From positions 5,270,001 to 5,334,000 of the forward strand of contig NZ_JBFOHP010000002.1 of NCBI RefSeq assembly GCF_040907265.1: a stretch of DNA of 64,000 nt. Reading direction: 5' to 3'. Numbering within the stretch: the first letter of the stretch is position 1; each line of letters opens with the position of its first letter. The DNA comes from Streptomyces sclerotialus (lineage in GTDB: Bacteria > Actinomycetota > Actinomycetes > Streptomycetales > Streptomycetaceae). The notes under the pieces are model-generated. The model did no database searches and was not told where the DNA came from. It was given only the letters and a program-made list of their open reading frames with translations. Below, one piece after another: positions 59,316-64,000 of the stretch. The position numbers were made by a program, and so were the translations under genes.

Positions 59316-60293
59316 CTAAGACAGGCGCACGCGCGGGTCGATGAACGCGTAGCAGGCGTCGACGATGATGTTGAAGAGGACGATGAACGTCGCCGCGAAC
59401 AGCATCACGCCCATGACCATGGGCAAGTCGGTGTTCTGCACGGACTGCACCGCGAGGGTGCCCAGGCCCGGCAGGGCGAAGGTCTGCTCCGTGATCATCG
59501 CGCCGCCGAAGAGCGACCCGAGGTCGATGCCGAAGATGGTGACGATGGGGATGAGCGACCCTCGCCAGGCGTACCGGAAGAAGACCGTCCCCCGCGTCAT
59601 GCCCTTGGCGCGCGCTGTCCGGACGTGTTCCTCGGCCAGCTGCTCGATCATGGAGGAGCGTGCCATACGGGTGTACTGCGCGGTGAAGATGATCGACAGT
59701 ACGCACCAGGGGATCAGCAGGCCCATGAACCAGGCCCCTGGGTTCTCCGTGAAGTTCACGTACTTGGGCTGCCCCAGGATCTCCAGGTTGTAGACCAGCA
59801 GTGCCAGCACGATCGGGCCGATGAAGTAGATCTGCATCGAACTCAGTACCAGTGAGGCGGAGCTGAAGACCTTGTCGACCAGCTTGCCCTGCTTCCAGGC
59901 GGCGATCATGCCGGTGCCCAGGCCGACCGTGAGGAAGACCGCGGCGCCGCCGATGGTCAGCGAGATCGTGGTGGGGAAGCGGTCGATGATGGTGTCCCAG
60001 ACGGGGTCGCCGTTGGCGAAGGAGTAGCCGAAGCAGGGCGCCGGGCAGGGCCCCTGGGCGAAGTCGCGCCCGGTCACGATGCCGGACATGAAGTCCCAGT
60101 ACTGCACCGGGATCGGCTTGTCCAGGCCGAGGTTCTTGTGAATCAGGGCGATGGCGTCCGGGGTGCAGTTCTTTCCGCAGGACAGCAGCGCGGGATCCCG
60201 TGGGGCGGCGAAGAACAGGAAGAACGTGAACGCACTGATCAGCAACAGGATCACGAGCGCGCCGAGGGTCCGGCGGAAGAGGAAACGAAGCAT
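59316..60293 (-). CDS. bldKC: BldK-type oligopeptide transporter permease, DppB type
   Basis: A 325-residue permease from the ATG at 60293 (MLRFLFRRTLGALVILLL). Compared with systems 1 and 2 it has a larger first periplasmic loop with four Cys (SCGKNC and GPCPAPCFGYS), likely disulfide-linked. The EAA-type region is AEEHVRTARAKGMTRGTVFFRY. It follows the hairpin after the binding-protein gene. Together with the DppC-type protein encoded first in the operon it should form the channel. Confidence 0.72.
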   Translation of the reverse strand: MLRFLFRRTLGALVILLLISAFTFFLFFAAPRDPALLSCGKNCTPDAIALIHKNLGLDKPIPVQYWDFMSGIVTGRDFAQGPCPAPCFGYSFANGDPVWDTIIDRFPTTISLTIGGAAVFLTVGLGTGMIAAWKQGKLVDKVFSSASLVLSSMQIYFIGPIVLALLVYNLEILGQPKYVNFTENPGAWFMGLLIPWCVLSIIFTAQYTRMARSSMIEQLAEEHVRTARAKGMTRGTVFFRYAWRGSLIPIVTIFGIDLGSLFGGAMITEQTFALPGLGTLAVQSVQNTDLPMVMGVMLFAATFIVLFNIIVDACYAFIDPRVRLS

Positions 60294-60339
60294 GGCAGAT
60301 CGCAGCTCTCGTGGGGCAGCGGAAGGAGTGGGTGGGGAC

Positions 60340-60380
60340 CGCGCGGTGTGCCCGTCCGGTCGGGACGGGCACACCGCGCG
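60340..60380 (-). promoter_or_regulatory. Strong intercistronic hairpin after the bldK-type binding-protein gene
   Basis: A perfect 18-bp stem (60340-60357 with 60363-60380) with a 5-base loop, starting 26 bp after the binding-protein stop and before the permease gene. No T-run follows in the direction of transcription. As in system 1, this suits mRNA stabilisation or partial termination that favours the binding protein. Confidence 0.75.
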
Positions 60381-60406
60381 CCGGGGTCACCGGCGCGCGG
60401 ACACGG

Positions 60407-62212
60407 TTACTTCTTGACGAACAGCTTCGTCGGGTCGACACCGCTGATGATGTCGTTGTTCACCACGCCGCCGACCTTGGAGCCGTGCAGCTGAATCTGC
60501 TTGTAGTAGAAGGTCGGGATCGCCGGCAGGTCCTCCTTGAGGATCTTCTCGTTGAGCTTGAACCACTCCTCGGACGCTTTCTCCTGGTCGGACATCTTGG
60601 AGATGCGGTCCATCTCCTTGCTGACCGCCGGGTTGTCGTAGTGCGAGTAGTTCGGCGAGCCGTCCTGGACCTGCCGGCCGTCCATGGTGGGCGGCAGCAC
60701 GGTCGAGGCGCTCGGCCAGTCGGCGCCCCACGCCGAGGCGTAGATGTCGAACTTGTTGTCGACCTTGCCGATGACGTCGTAGTACGTGTCGGAGGGCAGG
60801 TCCTTCGGCTGGACGTCGAAGCCGGCCTTCTTGAGGTTGTCGACGATGGAGACCGAGTACTTCTGCGGCTCGGGCGCGTTCATGTAGGCGAAGGTGATCT
60901 TCATGCCGGTCTTGCCGGCTTCCTTCAGGAGCTTCTTCGCCTTCTCGACGTCGCCCAGCGGCTTCTTCAGCTTGCCGTAGGGGTCGATGTCCTTGTAACC
61001 GGTGACCGTCGGGCTGATGTAGCTGCCGGCCAGCTCGCCGCCGCCCGGCGTGCCGTACGCGTCCAGGACGGCCTGCGTCGGCATCGCGTAGGCGAGGGCC
61101 TCGCGGACCTTCTTGTCCTTGATCCGCTTCATGTTGAAGTTGATGACGCCGACGTAGGGCTGGTAACCCGAGGTCGAGCGCTTCTTGACCTTCGGGTCGT
61201 TGGCCACGGTCTGCATGCTGGCCGCGTCGACCTGGTTGTTGAAGCTGATCGCCTTCTGGTTGTCGGCGTTGTCCGCGATCAGGCGCTGGGTGGAGTCCGG
61301 GTAGGACACGCCGAACTGGATGTCGAACTTGTCGACGTACTGGTGGCGCGAGTTGTCGGTGTTCGGGTCCCACTCGGTGTTGCGGACCAGCGTCATGCCC
61401 TTGCCGGACTTGAAGGACCCCGGCTGGATCTTGTACGGGCCCGAGGCCTGCGGGGCCTTGTCGTACTTCTCCTTGGTGTCCTTCTTCTCCTGCACCGCGC
61501 TGTAGCCCGCCATGGCCAGGGCGTAGGGCAGGTCGGGGTGGGGCGTCTTGAAGTGGAAGATGATGGTCTTGTCGTCCGGCGTCTCAAGGATGCTGTCGGG
61601 GAGGTGCTTCCCCTTGTACGGACCGTCCTTGAGGATCTTCCGGTAGTCCGTGCTGTTCGTGTTCGCCAGCCACTGCTGGAGGTAGTACGGACCGTCGGTG
61701 ATGAACGGCGCGAAGGTCCGCTCGATGCTGTGCCGGATGTCCTTGGAGGTGATCGGCGAGCCGTCCTCCCACTTCACGTTGTCCTTGAGCGTGTACTTCC
61801 AGGTCTTGCCGCCGTCGGAGGACTGGCCGCTGTCCGTGGCGAGGTCGCCGACGATGGTGTACTTGCCCTTGTTGTCCATGTGGTACGTCGTCAGCTTGCG
61901 GAAGAGCAGCGTGGCGAGCGCGCCCTCGTCGCTGACGTAGATCTGCGCCGGGTCCAGGTGCGAGTAGGTGTCGCGCTGGTAGACCTTGATGGTGCCGCCC
62001 TTCTGGGCGCCCGGCACCTCCTCGGCCTTGCCCTTGGACGCCGCGGCGTCGCCGAACGCGATCTGCTCGCGCTGCTTCTCGGCGTGCGAACGGTCGCCCG
62101 AGCCGTCACCGGTGCCGGTGCCCGCGCCGCTGCTGCATGCGGTGAGGACCAGTGCGCCGGCGGCCAGCGCGACCAGGGTGGCGTGAGTTCTGCGCGTACG
62201 GTTGCTGCTCAT
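60407..62212 (-). CDS. bldKB: BldK-type oligopeptide-binding lipoprotein
   Basis: A 601-residue SBP_bac_5 lipoprotein from the ATG at 62212; the lipobox is LTAC with Cys26, after an Arg-rich N-region. The mature domain has GGTIKVYQRDTYSHLDPAQIYVSDEG, WKYTLKDNVKWEDGSPITSKD and ASAWGADWPSASTVLPP. It is longer than the 542-residue system-1/2 proteins, lacks their Cys pairs and opens differently, so it is a separate branch. The size and the position second in a permease-first operon match BldKB of S. coelicolor; ligand there is an extracellular morphogenetic peptide-like signal. Identity is by order and family, not by comparison of sequences. Confidence 0.72.
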   Translation of the reverse strand: MSSNRTRRTHATLVALAAGALVLTACSSGAGTGTGDGSGDRSHAEKQREQIAFGDAAASKGKAEEVPGAQKGGTIKVYQRDTYSHLDPAQIYVSDEGALATLLFRKLTTYHMDNKGKYTIVGDLATDSGQSSDGGKTWKYTLKDNVKWEDGSPITSKDIRHSIERTFAPFITDGPYYLQQWLANTNSTDYRKILKDGPYKGKHLPDSILETPDDKTIIFHFKTPHPDLPYALAMAGYSAVQEKKDTKEKYDKAPQASGPYKIQPGSFKSGKGMTLVRNTEWDPNTDNSRHQYVDKFDIQFGVSYPDSTQRLIADNADNQKAISFNNQVDAASMQTVANDPKVKKRSTSGYQPYVGVINFNMKRIKDKKVREALAYAMPTQAVLDAYGTPGGGELAGSYISPTVTGYKDIDPYGKLKKPLGDVEKAKKLLKEAGKTGMKITFAYMNAPEPQKYSVSIVDNLKKAGFDVQPKDLPSDTYYDVIGKVDNKFDIYASAWGADWPSASTVLPPTMDGRQVQDGSPNYSHYDNPAVSKEMDRISKMSDQEKASEEWFKLNEKILKEDLPAIPTFYYKQIQLHGSKVGGVVNNDIISGVDPTKLFVKK

Positions 62213-62301
62213 GACGGTGTATGCACCTGCCTGTCGTTGATCCGTTGCTGCTGCCTGACTCATGCGGTGCCGGGGTGGCAGCACCCCCCACGGAACGGAT
62301 C

Positions 62302-63333
62302 TCATCGAGCCCGCTTCGGGTCGAAAGCGTCCCGGACCGAATCCCCGAGCAGGTTGAAGGCGACGATGAAGACGACCATCGCCACACCCGGGAAGAACAA
62401 GTACGTGATGTCGTTGCGGTAGTAGTCGGCGGCGTTCGCGAACATCCGGCCCCAGTCCGGAGTGGGCTCGACGTAGCCGACGCCCAGGAAGGACAGGCCC
62501 GCGATGGCGGTCACGAAGTTCGGGAGCATGTACGTCGACTGGACCAGGATCGGAGTCACCACGTTCGGCAGCAGTTCGCGCCGGATGATGCGGGCGGGCG
62601 AGGCGCCGGAGACCTTGGCCGCCTCGATGAACTCCCGTTCCCGCAGCGAGAGGACCTGGCCGCGGAGCAGCCGCGCCAGGCTCATCCAGCCCAGGAACCA
62701 CATCACCAGGATCAGGATGGCCGCGCGCAGCCAGGTCGGCATGGCGTCCTCGGGGGCCACGAAGATGGCGCCCACGACGGGGACGAAGGCGACGAAGAAC
62801 AGCTGGTTCGGGAAGGCCATCAGCAGGTCGATGATCCGGCCGATGAAGTAGTCGACCTTGCCGCCGAAGTAGCCGGCCGCCACACCCAGCACGATGGCGG
62901 TGAGCACCGAGGCGAGGGTGATCGCGACCGCGGTGTAGAGCGTGGTGCGGATGCCGTAGACGAGCTGCATGAACACGTCGCGGCCGAGGGTCGGTTCGAT
63001 GCCGAACCAGAAGTCGGCCGAGATACCGCCGTTGGGCTGGGTCGGGTAGCCGTTGGTCAGCAGCCCCGGAGTGAGCATGCCGTACCGCGTGTAGGGGTCC
63101 TTGCCGTACAGCGCGGAGATGACCGGGGCCAGCAGTCCGACGGCGAAGAAGAACACCACGACCCAGGCGCTGATCACTCCGGTGCGGTCACGCTTGAACC
63201 GGGCCCACATCAATTGGCCGGGCGAACGGCCGACCAATTCGCCGCCCTTGCGGTCCTTTCCCTTGCTCAGCCCGTCGGGTCCAAGGCCTGGGGTGTCGGT
63301 CTTGGAAACCGCGGTCTGGGATGGACTAGTCAT
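62302..63333 (-). CDS. bldKA: BldK-type oligopeptide transporter permease, DppC type
   Basis: A 343-residue permease from the ATG at 63333; a longer frame to 63369 is possible but less likely. A ~45-residue polar N-terminus precedes helix one (GVISAWVVVFFFAVGLLAPVI), and the core contains the EAA-type region EREFIEAAKVSGASPARIIRRE. It is the first gene of the operon, which differs from systems 1 and 2. It is followed after 89 bp by the binding-protein gene. Confidence 0.72.
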   Translation of the reverse strand: MTSPSQTAVSKTDTPGLGPDGLSKGKDRKGGELVGRSPGQLMWARFKRDRTGVISAWVVVFFFAVGLLAPVISALYGKDPYTRYGMLTPGLLTNGYPTQPNGGISADFWFGIEPTLGRDVFMQLVYGIRTTLYTAVAITLASVLTAIVLGVAAGYFGGKVDYFIGRIIDLLMAFPNQLFFVAFVPVVGAIFVAPEDAMPTWLRAAILILVMWFLGWMSLARLLRGQVLSLREREFIEAAKVSGASPARIIRRELLPNVVTPILVQSTYMLPNFVTAIAGLSFLGVGYVEPTPDWGRMFANAADYYRNDITYLFFPGVAMVVFIVAFNLLGDSVRDAFDPKRAR

Positions 63334-63748
63334 CGCGAAGTGCCCCCGCGCCGAGTTCTCTTGGAACATGAAGCGGCACCGAGTCGCACCGCTGGTTGAG
63401 CGGACTTTCGCAAGTGATTTACGGCGGAGTCAAGAGTCTGCGGACCGACCGTAGCCAGCTTGTTCGCTTCTTGAGCGAAGATTGCGCAGATTGACGCCAC
63501 GGCGTGCTTGACAGCTGTGGAAGGTGTACGGCATGGGCGACATATCGTCCCCAACATCCTTAACATGAAGGACACTTGGCTGACGCGGCACCGATATACG
63601 AACGCGCCATCCTGGACAGCGTACGGCCGTGCGGGTGCCGTGGACCGGCCGGGGAGGCCGAACGTCTCCCCGGCCGGTCGCTTTTCGTCCGGCTCCGCCC
63701 CGCGTCCACGTGCACATATCTATACGGGACGGCGCGGGATTCTTCGTA
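63334..63748. other. Upstream region of the bldK-type operon
   Basis: A 415-bp gap between the first bldK-type gene and the S9 peptidase gene, both on the minus strand. The hairpin at 63643-63679 lies at its right side. The part nearest the bldK-type ATG must contain its promoter; a TTGACT lies at about 63435 on the minus strand but has no good -10 partner. The middle part is somewhat A/T-rich. No supported gene is seen. Confidence 0.35.
63643..63679. terminator. Hairpin terminator downstream of the S9 peptidase gene
   Basis: A perfect 13-bp stem (63643-63655 with 63667-63679) and an 11-base loop. The plus-strand side is followed by GCTTTT. For the minus-strand peptidase gene, which ends at 63749, it lies 70 bp downstream and would end transcription even without a T-run, as is common in Streptomyces. 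Confidence 0.65.
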
Positions 63749-64000
63749 CTAGGAGAGGCCCAGGCTGCGCTTGAGGAATGCGACTTGCAGGAGAAGCAGG
63801 TTTTCGGCCACCTGTTCCTGCGGCGTCATATGGGTCACGCCGGAGAGCGGAAGGACTTCGTGCGGGCGGCCCGCGGCCAGCAGTGCCGAGGAGAACCGCA
63901 GGGAATGCGCCACCACCACGTTGTCGTCGGCCAGTCCGTGCACGATCATCATCGGCCGGTGCTGCTCGGCGGCGCCCGACAGGCCCGCGTCGGTGACCAG
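63749..64000 (-). CDS. S9-family (prolyl oligopeptidase/DPP-IV-like) peptidase, C-terminal part (5' end outside window)
   Basis: The frame is open from the window edge to the stop at 63749; 83 residues are visible. The sequence carries the two C-terminal members of the catalytic triad of S9 peptidases: Asp in MIVHGLADDNVVV and His in GVTHMTPQ. The intervening SLRFSSALLAAGRPHEVL is also typical. The nucleophile Ser and any propeller domain lie outside the window. It is the last visible gene and on the same strand as the bldK-type operon, with a terminator between. Confidence 0.82.
   Translation of the reverse strand: MVTDAGLSGAAEQHRPMMIVHGLADDNVVVAHSLRFSSALLAAGRPHEVLPLSGVTHMTPQEQVAENLLLLQVAFLKRSLGLS

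Noticed and set aside
63508..63513. TTGACA on the plus strand near the bldK-type operon
   Set aside because: No -10 box at 16-19 bp and no plus-strand gene follows it.

Overview
The window is high-GC actinobacterial DNA. Codon third positions are strongly G/C, GTG and TTG starts are common, start/stop overlaps of the ATGA/GTGA type are frequent, and TAGGnT-type -10 boxes lie directly before start codons. The gene content points to a Streptomyces or close relative: a Streptomyces-style type VII secretion (T7SS) locus, a bldK-type oligopeptide permease, a mycobacterial-type sdh1 operon, an lpqW-typA pair and SpoIIE-type phosphatases. All assignments were made by reading motifs; no database search was run.

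Layout. (1) 1-3977, plus strand: the edge of a probable biosynthetic cluster, with the 3' end of an acyl carrier protein, a 2-oxoacid-dehydrogenase-like E1alpha/E1beta/E2 set joined by start/stop overlaps, and an Sfp-type phosphopantetheinyl transferase. (2) 4151-19200, minus strand: a T7SS operon read from two WXG100-type proteins through a DUF6507-type protein, a 1014-residue toxin with a C-terminal ADP-ribosyltransferase domain, a probable immunity protein, a multidomain membrane protein whose N-terminus resembles that immunity protein, a small membrane protein, EccD, a MinD-like ATPase, EccC and a DUF6177-type protein. EccB, EccE and MycP are not in the window. (3) 19484-20601: a small unknown gene and a MOSC protein, both apparently leaderless. 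(4) 20652-26198: an island resembling the mycobacterial virS-mymA-lipR locus (SDR, AraC-type regulator, divergent flavin monooxygenase, two alpha/beta hydrolases). (5) 26368-32192: MerR regulator, PIG-L deacetylase, GntR regulator, amino-acid permease, a TTA-containing micro-ORF overlapping a small SPOR-like gene, and a NUDIX hydrolase. (6) 32336-35770: a stand-alone anti-sigma-like ATPase and a PAS-PAS-GAF-PP2C-HATPase phosphatase. (7) 35801-39769, minus strand: sdh1-type succinate dehydrogenase with a small upstream gene. (8) 40078-44828: an LpqW-like lipoprotein with a very large insertion, and typA.

(9) 45298-63333: three oligopeptide/dipeptide ABC importers. Two are tandem paralogous operons on the plus strand (binding protein, permease, permease, ATPase, ATPase). 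The third, on the minus strand, has the order permease, binding protein, permease, ATPase, ATPase, which is the bldK order. The second and third converge on a bidirectional hairpin. (10) 63749-64000: the 3' end of an S9-type peptidase.

The items most worth a second look are the T7SS ADP-ribosyltransferase toxin with a duplicated immunity-like domain, one copy of which sits in a membrane protein; the ACP-linked E1/E2 module with an Asn in place of the usual E2 catalytic Asp; the mymA-like island with direct repeats in its divergent promoter; and the leaderless TTA-containing micro-ORF.
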